DNA from: Pterobdella sp. o SKG-2022
Lineage: Eukaryota; Annelida; Clitellata; Hirudinida; Piscicolidae
Reading direction: 5' to 3'
DNA: 64,000 nt
Assembly: GCA_964035795.1 (NCBI GenBank)
Contig: OZ038321.1
Coordinates: 22,260,283-22,324,282, forward strand
Shown here: one piece after another, positions 48,397 through 59,315 of the stretch
Position numbering within the stretch: position 1 is the stretch's first letter
Layout: each line of letters starts with the position of its first letter
The notes under the pieces: generated by a model
Told to the model about the DNA's origin: nothing
What the model saw: only the letters and a program-made list of their open reading frames with translations
Database searches by the model: none
Made by a program: the position numbers and the translations under genes

Positions 48397-49869
48397 AGGG
48401 AATGCATTAGCATCCATTTGGGACAAGCGGGAGTTCAAATAGGGAATTCATGCTGGGAGCTGTATTGTTTAGAACATGGCATCTCTCCCGATGGACAAAT
48501 ATGCAAAGAACAAGAATCCAACCAGTCTTGTGGCACTTTTTTCAATGAGACTGGTGGGGGCAAACGTGTTCCCAGAGCCATCTTTGTTGACCTGGAACCC
48601 ACTGTGATTGGTGAGTTCATTCATTTATTACAACGTGTTCCTATTCGAACTATATTTATATAGTCTAAATTTTTTATAAGAGTATTTCAGTAGTTTTTAC
48701 ATGTCATTAAAAACAATACTTCATCAGACGAAATAAAGACTGGACCTTATCGCCAGCTGTTTCACCCAGAACAAATGATCAGTGGCAAGGAAGACGCAGC
48801 GAATAATTATGCAAGAGGGCATTATAGTGTAGGCAAAGAAATAATAGATCTTGTTTTAGAAAGAATTAGAAAATTATCCGATAGATGTTCTGGTCTACAA
48901 GGGTTTCTAGTTTTTCACAGCTTTGGAGGAGGAACTGGCTCTGGTTTCACATCTCTGCTAATGGAGAGATTGAGTGTAGAGTATGCCAAAAAGTCAAAAC
49001 TGGAGTTTTCCGTCTACCCTTCACCTAGAGTATCAACTGCTGTAGTGGAACCTTATAATTCAATTCTCACGACCCACACTACCCTTGAACATTCCGATTG
49101 CTCTTTCATGGTCGATAATGAAGCTATTTTTGAAATTTGTTGTAGAAACCTTAATATAGAAAGGCCATCGTACAGTAATTTGAATAGACTGATTGCACAG
49201 GTTGTCAGTTCAATCACTGCTTCTTTACGCTTTGATGGAGCTTTGAATGTTGATTTGACTGAATTTCAAACTAATCTTGTGCCCTATCCTAGAATTCACT
49301 TCCCTCTCACTACATACTCTCCAGTTATATCGGCTGACAAAGCTTACCACGAGCAAAACACAGTTGGAGAAATCACAGCAGCGTGTTTTGAACCTCAAAA
49401 TCAAATGGTTAAATGTGATCCAAGACAAGGAAAATATATGGCCTGTTGTCTTTTGTACCGAGGAGATGTAGTTCCAAAAGATGTTAATAACGCTATTGCA
49501 TCGATAAAAACTAAGAGACACATTCAATTTGTAGACTGGTGTCCTACTGGTTTTAAGGTTGGAATCAATTACCAAGCACCCACTGTCATACCTGGAGGTG
49601 ACCTAGCCAAGGTTCCTAGAGCTGTATGTATGTTGAGTAACACTACTGCAGTGGCTGAAGCTTGGGCCAGACTAGACCATAAATTTGATCTTTTATTCTC
49701 TAAAAGAGCCTTTGTTCACTGGTATGTGGGAGAGGGAATGGAGGAAGGGGAATTTGCCGAAGCCAGAGAAGATTTAGCAGCCTTGGAAAAAGATTACGAA
49801 GAAGTAGGTATAAATTCTGCAGGAGCTGAAGGGGACTCTGCAGGTAATGCTTCCGATGAAGAGCATTAA
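48397..49869 (+). CDS. Alpha-tubulin, divergent isotype (start codon not encoded next to codon 2)
   Basis: Two exons (48397-48610, 48728-49869) encode 451 residues from the conserved Arg2 ([17 protein letters not shown]) to the stop. Family length is about 451 with Met. Tubulin features are complete: [55 protein letters not shown] and [13 protein letters not shown]. The exon begins directly after a splice acceptor (AACAG at 48392-48396), so Met1 must come from an upstream exon or a spliced leader. The luminal K40 loop is two residues shorter and position 40 is Gln (GQICKEQES). The tail ends in DEEH, without the usual Tyr. It should still polymerise with beta-tubulin. Germline or ciliary specialisation is possible but not shown. 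Confidence 0.95.
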
Positions 49870-52800
49870 ACTCCCTGAGAACTACACTGTGTGCTTAATT
49901 TTGAAAACAGAAAATATTTCTTCTTGTTAAAACGACGTTTATTCAAGCATGAAGAATATTGATGTCTATTAATTAGCATTGTGTGCTTCGCTGAATTGTT
50001 CTTTAGTTTGCTTGCAGCTTTAAATGCTACATCGTTTGGCACCTATACACTTCAATATTCATAACTATTTTAAAAGGCTCTTATGGGTGAATTTATTATA
50101 TATTTTTTGAAAGTATCATAATTTAAACGATTAAATTCGTGTTCAATTTTGAGGTTCAGATATTGATAGGACAATCAAAGAGGTTACAAACAAAGGTAAT
50201 TTGTAACGGAGACATCAAAAGAAGCATAACTCTTGTAGTCACGATATTAAACCATTAATTATATTTGTTAGTGGGTTAAACTGCATTTATGCTTTGTTCA
50301 AATAATAAAAATAATCTCTTTGAACTTGATAACTGCTAATTTTCAAAATCGCTAATTATCATGTTGTGAAATTTAAAAATTGATCTCATGCTCATTCTGT
50401 ATTTGATTTTGATGAATTTTCATAAATCGTTTCAAAAATTTTTTCTGGTGCTAACGCTGTATTTACATTTGTTCAATTTTAAGTGTCTTTATGCATCGAC
50501 AACTAAGTTTATAATAAAAAGCAAGAAAATTTTAAACTTGTTCTCGAAATTTCTTTCCCTGTTTCTCAACTGAAATTTTGAAAAATATTTTTTCGTGAAA
50601 ATGACAAAGATAAAAAATGATCAAGATTAAAAAACTTGTGAAACTCGAAAGCTCGGTAGAGTAAGGTGAGATTGAATCATTGAAAGGAGGGTTAGCTTTT
50701 ATTACTTTTTTACATTGATAATCTTTGGAAAATTTACATTAATAATTTTTTTCACTTTTTAACTATTTTTTTTTATTTCTTTGAATTCAAATTTCATTTA
50801 TTTTTTACAAAATCAAGTTTTTTTAACCTTTTTTTAAACTAATACTTTTTCTAATAATTTCAAAATCTTAATTTTTAAACAAAATAGAACTAAAAATTAG
50901 TTCATTTAATTCATCTTTTATACACCTATTAATCAATTATTTAGCAGTTAAAAAACGAAATAAAACAAAAATTTAAGAAGAAGAAGAAGGAGTTAATTTA
51001 ATAAAAGTATTCAAGAAGCAGTTCACAATGGAACAAATGTGGCATGTAAATGAAAAGCTCATAGCCGCCAGACACGACAGCCTGCTTTAAACACATATGT
51101 TTTAAGCACCAAAACCAACCGTAATATCATTTTACGATCATATAAGCTGACATCTTAAACTTTTTCCTCTATTCTGTCTTTTAGTATGAATTTTTGCGAT
51201 GAAATTTTTCATTTATATTTATACTGCGCTTTTTTTCGACGAGATTTTTTCAATTTTTCTCTTTTTTTGTGATTTTGATTTTGTTTTAAAACGATGTATT
51301 CAATGCGGTCATGAGAAAAAAACATCTTTCCTTATGATGACGCTAACAAGAGTAATTTGACTTACTCTCAACGCTCACTTCAATCCAGTTAACATAACAT
51401 TATCAAAATTAAAATTCGCATGCCCTAGTCCTTGTGGTTGATTTCTGAACTTTTATGTAAAACCATTTACATTGCAAGTTTCAAAGTGACAACTCAAGTC
51501 TGTTTATCTTTAAAAATTTCAGTTTCAAGACACTTTTGCCACAAGAAATGTCTTGTTTTTAAAGTTATATAACACTATTTTAAATTAAAATGTTAATATT
51601 CAATATTATTTATTATATCCATGAATGATTTTCATTTTAAACGATATGAAAAAATAATCAAAATTAAGAATTTTGCTGAGTACATTGACATTTTAATGAT
51701 AAAAATGCCAAACGTTTAATTGCTCAACAAATAACTAAATGCCTTTTCAACAATCACCGAATGACTGGAATCCCTTGTATGTAGCTGTGCACGAATGATA
51801 TCAAACATATATGATAAAATAGGTATTTTATATACAAGATATATAACTAATGTTTTATGATAAGGTATAATTTTAATTTTGGTGAAAATTATAGGTTTTT
51901 GTGAGAGCATGCCTGGAATTATTATTGTTTTAAAGCAGAAAGATATTCGAAATTTTAAATGAAATGTCTTATATTAACTATTTTCTTTTTTTTCATGTAC
52001 TGATTATATCAATAATAATTTCTCATATTAATTTTGAAAAATTGATAATACAACTAAGAAACTTCTAGAAATGCTCAACGAAAAGATATTCTTAATAGAC
52101 GTATGATGGAGTGTCAAAGAAGTTTGTAAGCCTGACACATCAATAGTGTCATTCTATGGAAACACTTGCAAAAATTTACTAATATTAAGTATAGGATACT
52201 ATTTATAAGTTGGAGTTTTTCGGTATTTAAAACTATTCTATACTTTATAAATATTTAATTTTTCAAAAATGTTTATGTATTTGATTTATTCAATTTATTG
52301 AATAAATACATTTTTTTTCATAATCTTTACTTTGAAATAGATTCTTGTTATCGGGTTGAAGTTTCTAATTTAAGAAATTCTATAGTTTAGAAGTTGCTGG
52401 TATCGGATTCTCTCGGTAAACCGCTGCTAATGCCATCCAAAACATAATTGAAATCCATAACTCACAAGCTTTTTCAATAATGTCTTTAAGAAAATAAAGC
52501 ATATTTAACAAGTTTTTCTGAACAAAGTGCAATAATGCATTAAAATAAGCTTTCAAAATCCTTGTGAAGAAATCGTTTCATATCGAAAACCATAACTACA
52601 AACATTGAAATAAAAAAAATTTATGGCTTAACTTGTAGTATACAAATAGCAGTTTTATGCCTTGTGCTTGTAACTTTAGCAGATACGCTGTTGAGTATGT
52701 ATTAATATTTCTTAATGGCTTTCCATTTTCTAAGAATGTATCTAATTAATTTTCATTATGATTTCTTCCTAAATTTTTATATAAACTTTTGTTTTATCAA

Positions 52801-53600
52801 TATTAATTAAACATATAGACTAAAAACCAAAATTTCATGGTTAAAAAATAACTTAATATTAGAGCTCTTTTTTCAAGAAGGCTTATTGAAATATAAAAAC
52901 CATTGTTAAAATAGAAACCCGTAGGAGCATTCTAACACCGGTATAACTCATAGTCATTTATACTTTTGCATTCACATTTTGTATTGAAGCCATCTTATTT
53001 CCATACAGGCAGTATATTGGCCTCTGAAAAAGATCTGTCAAATAATTTCAGTGCCAGTGGATTTATGTGGCGTAGAATCAAAACAACGCCGCGTAAAATC
53101 GTTGAATAATATGTTTTTATATGTAACGAATATGTTGAGAAGGAATTTATCAAATTTGCAGTTTATAAATTGAGTTGAATATATATTTTACAAATATTTT
53201 TTTAAAATGTAGTTTTTTTTTTATTTGATAAAAAAAAGATTGAAAAATCGTCCGAAAACACATTTTAGGATACTATGAAAACCTTTGTATTCGATTCAAC
53301 CTATGACCTAAATATTCTCGAAAGAAATGCCCTTCCTTTTATATTGTATTTATACTGTGTTCTATTGGTCATTTATCATGTATTTTAGCTTTACTAAAGC
53401 CCAGTTTTGAATTTTTTCTAATTTTATGAATATTTTAAATCTAATTATACAAACTCTAAGCATAAATTATTCTTTCATTGCAGTTCGAAAAATTTTTTAT
53501 AACTATACGCTAAAAAACTTACCCAATTGAGAACGATTTCATAGTTATTCGATAACACAAGAAGATTCGTGAGAGGATCAGTCGAAACTGGAAGCTGACT
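49870..53600. other. Long intergenic region between alpha-tubulin and the Meis-type gene
   Basis: AT-rich DNA without recognisable genes. A 20-codon ORF at 51028-51090 and a less AT-biased stretch at about 53008-53105 stand out slightly and are treated as findings. The tubulin 3' UTR must lie at the left end. Confidence 0.5.
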
Positions 53601-53629
53601 GTAAAAAAGCCTGGTCTTTGACACTAGAT

Positions 53630-53739
53630 TGATTGACATCAAAACACCCCCATCGCATGCGTATGATTGATGGCTATCGGATCAGAAGGTTTCAAAGTGA
53701 CAGCTGAAGGCGGGGCTTAGTTGATGAAGAGTATATAAA
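53630..53739 (+). promoter_or_regulatory. Predicted promoter of the Meis-type gene with putative PBX/MEIS sites, GC box and TATA box
   Basis: In order: TGATTGACAT (53630-53639), close to the PBX-MEIS/PREP consensus; TGATTGAT (53664-53671), a PBX-HOX-type site; TGACAG (53698-53703), the MEIS core; GGCGGGGC (53709-53716), an Sp1-type GC box; and TATATAAA (53732-53739). Transcription would start near 53765, about 210 nt before the ATG at 53978. The stretch is less AT-rich than its surroundings. The motif identities follow known consensus sites; function is inferred. Confidence 0.55.
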
Positions 53740-53977
53740 GCACTTGAGATCAACATTGCACGCTATTCGTTCTTTGTGCTACGGGCTGTCCTGTTTGTGA
53801 TTTAAGTACTACAAACACTGATTCGAGTTTTGCTCATATGGATAATTTGAAGTAAAAATATCGATAAAAACTTTTTAAAAAACCTATTCTGTTCAGCTTG
53901 AGATTTGGCTAAAACTGAGACAAAAATCTGATTTTTGAGCATACTGAAACACTTGTTGAGTCAACTTATCCATTGAA

Positions 53978-56900
53978 ATGAGTTCAGCACCTCTCGACGA
54001 TGTAAGCACTCAGTTCTTGCAATTTATAATTCAATGAGTAATGATAGCCCTCATAAAAACTTCAAGTCTCAAGATCTTTTATTATCAAAGCTTCTTTGTT
54101 ACCAATTTTAAATAATATTTCAAATATAAACGGATTTAATGAAATTGGCATAGTTTTAATAATTGTATGAATTGTTTATTATATAGTAACACACAGGATA
54201 ACGTTATAGAATAAAGCTAAACATTCGGAAATTATAGCTTTGTTCTATTGAAATATTATTCAAGTTAAAAGTTTTCTTACCGAAAAAAACCTACACACAA
54301 TGTATCTGAAAAGAAACTATTATCTCGACACAAAAGTTAAAGTTGTCTAAACGCGTTCATGGGACCAAATCAATGATCAAACAAGTTTAAACCTATAAGC
54401 TATAAAATCTTTATATCGATTTATCGAATGTATTCATATAAATGAGTCTTGAAATTTATAACTATTGTCTTTGAAGTATTGAAGTTTAAAATAATTTATT
54501 TGAATATTTTTGTCGATTCTCCAAAGTACCCATATCATAAATAGGGTCGGAATTCTACATCACTATTTTATAGTTTCATTAATACACCTTCTCGACTCCA
54601 TTATCAATTGTCATCTAAACCCTTATTAACTCTCCATTTGTTTTTGAATGCTTTTAGCCTCTATCTTACGCAACTGGTACATGTCACTTTAATTGTTGAA
54701 CATTCTTACAGAGGATCACCTCTATAATCGGTCTAGTTATATCTTGCTTCAATAAAAAGTTTTATTGCCTTCAATGCTGCAAGGGTTTTTCATTTAACTG
54801 AACTATTTGCTAATTCGAGAAATGTGTGTTATGATACTGATATAAATTATTTTGGTTTATTTTTATAAAATTTAATTCTAATACCTCTATTATTCCCAAT
54901 AGTTTCCAAGTATGGATAACAATAAGAATGATCTTGGTGAAGAAACTCACAGTGACAAAATCAACTTAAACTCTTCGAGCAATGACAGTTCTATTAACAA
55001 CTTAAACAACAATGAAAACATTAACACTGACACTACTACTATCAACAATAATATAAACAATACAAGCCAAAATACCATTTCAAACAACATCACACAACCG
55101 CTGCCCGCAACTACCACCACTGAAGACTTATCAAATTTCAACAAAAATGACACTATAGACATAAACAACAGAAATATACTCTTCAACTCTAAACACACAC
55201 TTAATAATGAAGACAATTCAATGACGGCTACAGCAACTCAAGCTAATCACGTACCATACATTGATAATAACCCATACCAATATGACTCGCAACATCATAG
55301 TAATCTTCTCCATCGCACACAACCGCAAACTGCTAACAATAACTTGATGCATCAACATGCATATAACAATAATAATAATAATAATAATACCAGCATGCAT
55401 TATCCCCAACAAGCGTCGCAACATCGCAGCTCCTACAACACCATGCCAAACAGTGATATGATGAGTCTTCCTCCTGAGTTGCAGCTTAAACAAGATAAAG
55501 ACTCTATTTATGGGTGGGTCTTTTGGAATTAATATTAACAACAATAATAATAATAACTGATATTATTAATAATAACATGATAATTATACTAAAAAAAAAT
55601 AAAATAAAAATAGTAATAACAATAATGGTGCTAATCTTGATAAAATTGGTTGGAATGGTACTATTATAATGATTAAGATGATAATCCTAATGAGATTGTT
55701 GATAATAAAACGAAAAATAGTAACAATGATGATGATGATATTATTATGTAAAATTGAATATAGTAGGTCGGGCCAAAAATGAAATTTTGATGTTGCGAAG
55801 GTTTTTATGTCTGTTACGTTTCAAGTATGGTCCAGATGGGCTTTATGGACAGTCTTGAACTTTTTATTTTCATTTCTCTTCAAAAGATTCTGTTGTGAAA
55901 AGTTTTTATTGATTATTCAAAATATCAAATGATGGAATATTATAAGTTAAAGACACGAAACAATATATAGAAATTTGAGAAAATGCAAAATTTTTAAAAC
56001 TTGATAAATATCTGAAACAATTAATTTGAAAAGTGAAATTGATAATTATCACAGTAAGAACAAAAATAAAAGATTGAAAAACTCACACATCAACCTTATA
56101 ATCGCAACCAAAAACTACACCTGACAAGCACCCTTGCACCCACCACCACCACCCCCAGGCACCCATCGTTTCCATTGTTGGCGCTGGTGTTTGAGAAATG
56201 TGAGTTGGCTACCTGCACACCCAGAGACTTGACCAACAACCATAACGACGTCTGCTCTTCAGAGTCTTTCGCTGAGGATGTCAGAGTTTTTGCCAATCAA
56301 GTCAGTTTAATGATTTTTTTTCGCGTGTGTAATTCAATCAGAAACTGTCAAAACTTAATGAAGGAACTTATCTTGATATATTTTTTATGATGGAATTTTT
56401 ATTTCTCAAAATTTCAATCTTCAAAGCTCTTAATGGGAGATAAAAATGAGATAAAGGCGTTATTTTAACTGGTTGCCATAGAAATATAAATCGCTTGTAA
56501 ATCATACAACTTGATACAAGTTAAAATTCTTCAAAATTGAAATAATTATCTATTCAAAAACTTTGAAATTTTCATTTTTGCAGTAAAAAAACTTCAAATA
56601 TAATGAATTTTAAGGTCAATAAGATTCAATTAAGACTGATACACCCCTTGAAGGTCAAACTGGAAAAGACATTCTTTGCACCAAATCCTGAGTTGGACAG
56701 TTTGGTTCGTTTCAATCCTTTCTATCCTTCATTCTTGTATTGCCATGTTTAGCGCCTTTGTAACGAGTCTTGTGTTCTGCAAGACTTATGATAACAATAA
56801 TTATTCTAATTTTAATATAAATAATAATTATTGAAATCTTATTGTTACGATGTTATTCATAAATTTTTTTTCATTTTATGAATATAGCTCTTTAAAAAAT

Positions 56901-59315
56901 TTATTTGAATTTATAATGCTTGAATTTTATGATTATTATCAGAATTATCAAAAAATATGATCAAAAAAGTAGCATTACTAAAGTGAAAATTTGTCGTTAA
57001 ACTATTGTAACTTGTTGTAAGAGTTATTTTAAAATTCCGATTTAACAAAAGGTTGCAAATAAATCACCTAATTACTATAGATATCTGTATTTTATTTAAG
57101 TAATTACAAATTATTTATTTAAATATCAGTTATGATAATAGCAAAATGCGAAAAAATTTTATAAGGTTTGATAAATGGCAACTGATAGATTTAATTATAA
57201 GAAAAACACTCCCATCGTTTTTATGCTTAATAAAATATTCATATGAATAATTTTTCAACAAATTTCTACTCAAAAACAAAGAAAAATTGTGGTAAAATAT
57301 TTATATGTATATAGATATATTAAAATTAAAAAATCATATTCATGTAGCTAATAATAATTCCTTCATCAGATGATCCAGGCAATACAGGTATTGAGATTTC
57401 ATCTCCTTGAACTAGAAAAGGTAGATTACATTACACATTTAACACATAAACGTACATACACACAAACTCAAACGTTTACATTTCTTCACACAATTGTTAT
57501 TATATTCAATTTTTCTTATCCATGCGTATCTACATAGTTTGAGCATTAACTTTAAGTAAAGTATAAAACCACATGTTTATATTTCAAGAAAACATCTCGT
57601 CATCCATACAGAACAAATATTTTGTAAAACAGTTATAATCTCACATATAAAGTTTATATAATGGAGTCAAAATTTAATTTTCGTTATAATACACTCTCAG
57701 CTTGTATACTAATCTAAAATGCCTGTATATATACGTTGTATCTCCGTAGCTCTTTCCACTCCTTTATAATGTATTAATCGTTCTGCTACTGAATAATTAT
57801 GCAGTCTTTTGTGCATAGACTCTATTGTTCACCAATTAGTTCCATCTGCTATGAGATACAGATTTGATTTTTGGCCTTCAATAATGACTTCAAAGATTCC
57901 ATTCATTACTCATTATAATGCCTGATTGAAGATTTATTAAATCTAAATAACCTTCTCACCATAAGGACTACACCTATACTGCTAATTCTATTGTTTCTTC
58001 TATTATTTGTAGCACATCATTCTACAACAACTATACTCAAAGATCCTCATTAATTCTGAAAGTTTTGCTATAAATAAATTTACTATACAAATACACTTCC
58101 TACTATATAAATAAAAAAAAAAATAATGGTACGTAGCAGATATATAAGAATAATAATAATAATTATTATTTTTGTTATTGTTATAGTGACATTGATAACA
58201 AAGACGACAAAATTTACAAATTGTCGCTAAAAAACAGGTGTATTTAAAACTTTTCGAATAATAACGCTCTATATATCAAGCCTCTCGGCTGTTTCATTGT
58301 AGAGTAAGTGGGTTCATAGAGATTAATCATGAGACTACTGCCCTTGAAAACTAATACATCCATTATATCGAGAACATCATGCATGGAGGCTGCTTCTACA
58401 TGTCATTCTGTAGAGTTTTATCTATATACATTTATGTTCTCAAGATTTATAGGTTTACTCTTTTGTGGATGTAACTTGATATTGAATTGATTCAGTAGAA
58501 ATACTTGGGTTAGTATTCACTTCCAGAATGCCGGTCTAGGCTAACAAAATAACTACTAGTTTGCTTTTGTTGTATAATAATCAATTTTCAAAATGGAAAA
58601 AAAATCGTTCATGGATGGTTTACATTAAGAGATTCGACGTATTAAGTTAAAGTTTGGTGCGTCAAATGTGTGGTTGGGAGGCGAAACAATAAAGGTTGAT
58701 TATAAATCATTTTTGTAAATTGTCCCCGCATGCAGCATTTATTTAGATTAAATTTATGATAAAGTTACTTGTAACGATATTTAATTAAAATAATTTTCCT
58801 AATTTCTTTTGAGTTCATACAATTTTTCTTTTGAGTTTACGTAACTTTCAAGTAGATTCCCATTTATTTATACTAATTAAAACAAGTAAGAGCATCTGAA
58901 TGTGGATGCTTTCGACTTTATTGATTACTAACTTTCAAACATCTTCATACGCTTCGTATTGATTAGTACTTTATTAAAACATAGTAAAAAGGATAAGACT
59001 TTATTATAACAATGTTTAAAAGCAGGAGATATGTAAGTTCAATAAAGTTTCCTTATATTTTTTTATTATTCTATATAAGTTCCACCTTTTCCATTCAATC
59101 AGGTGCATGAACTGTGCAACAACTTCTGCCATCGCTACATCGCATGTTTGAAGGGGAAAATGCCTTTGGACTTTGTAATCGACGAGAGTGAGAGCAGTAA
59201 CGGAGGAAGCCTCACTCCTAACAATCTATCAGGGGGCGTCAAACCCTACAGTTCTTCAGATTCCCCTAAAGACCTGTACTCTCACGGGCCTTCATCATCT
59301 GCAGCTTGTGAAGAG
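53978..59315 (+). CDS. Meis/homothorax-type TALE homeobox protein, N-terminal part (continues beyond window)
   Basis: Exons: 53978-54001, 54903-55513, 56159-56300, 56654-56704, 57370-57420, 59103-59315, giving 364 aa so far with phase 0 at the last donor. Exon 1 gives MSSAPLDD and joins [10 protein letters not shown]. The next 190 residues are Asn/Ser/Thr-rich with poly-Asn. The Meis/PKNOX domain then follows: [96 protein letters not shown] and PLDFVIDE. Family members bind PBX partners through this domain and DNA through a C-terminal TALE homeodomain in the nucleus. I could not find the homeodomain (FPKVATNIMRAWLFQHL-like) before 64000, so it probably lies in later exons outside the window. 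Confidence 0.93.
55347..55390 (+). repeat. Coding trinucleotide repeat (AAY, poly-Asn)
   Basis: A run of AAC/AAT codons in exon 2 of the Meis-type gene encodes about eight consecutive Asn residues. It is probably length-variable between individuals. Confidence 0.7.
55540..55760. repeat. AT-rich trinucleotide microsatellite tract
   Basis: Imperfect AAT/ATT and GAT repeats just downstream of Meis exon 2. No coding signal. Confidence 0.5.

Noticed and set aside
49225..49575. Minus-strand 116-aa ORF inside alpha-tubulin
   Set aside because: It is a shadow of the strongly conserved tubulin frame on the other strand.
54947..55544. Minus-strand hydrophobic ORFs opposite Meis exon 2
   Set aside because: These are the complement of Asn/Thr codon repeats, which always reads as Val/Ile/Leu-rich. 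The apparent membrane segments are artefacts.
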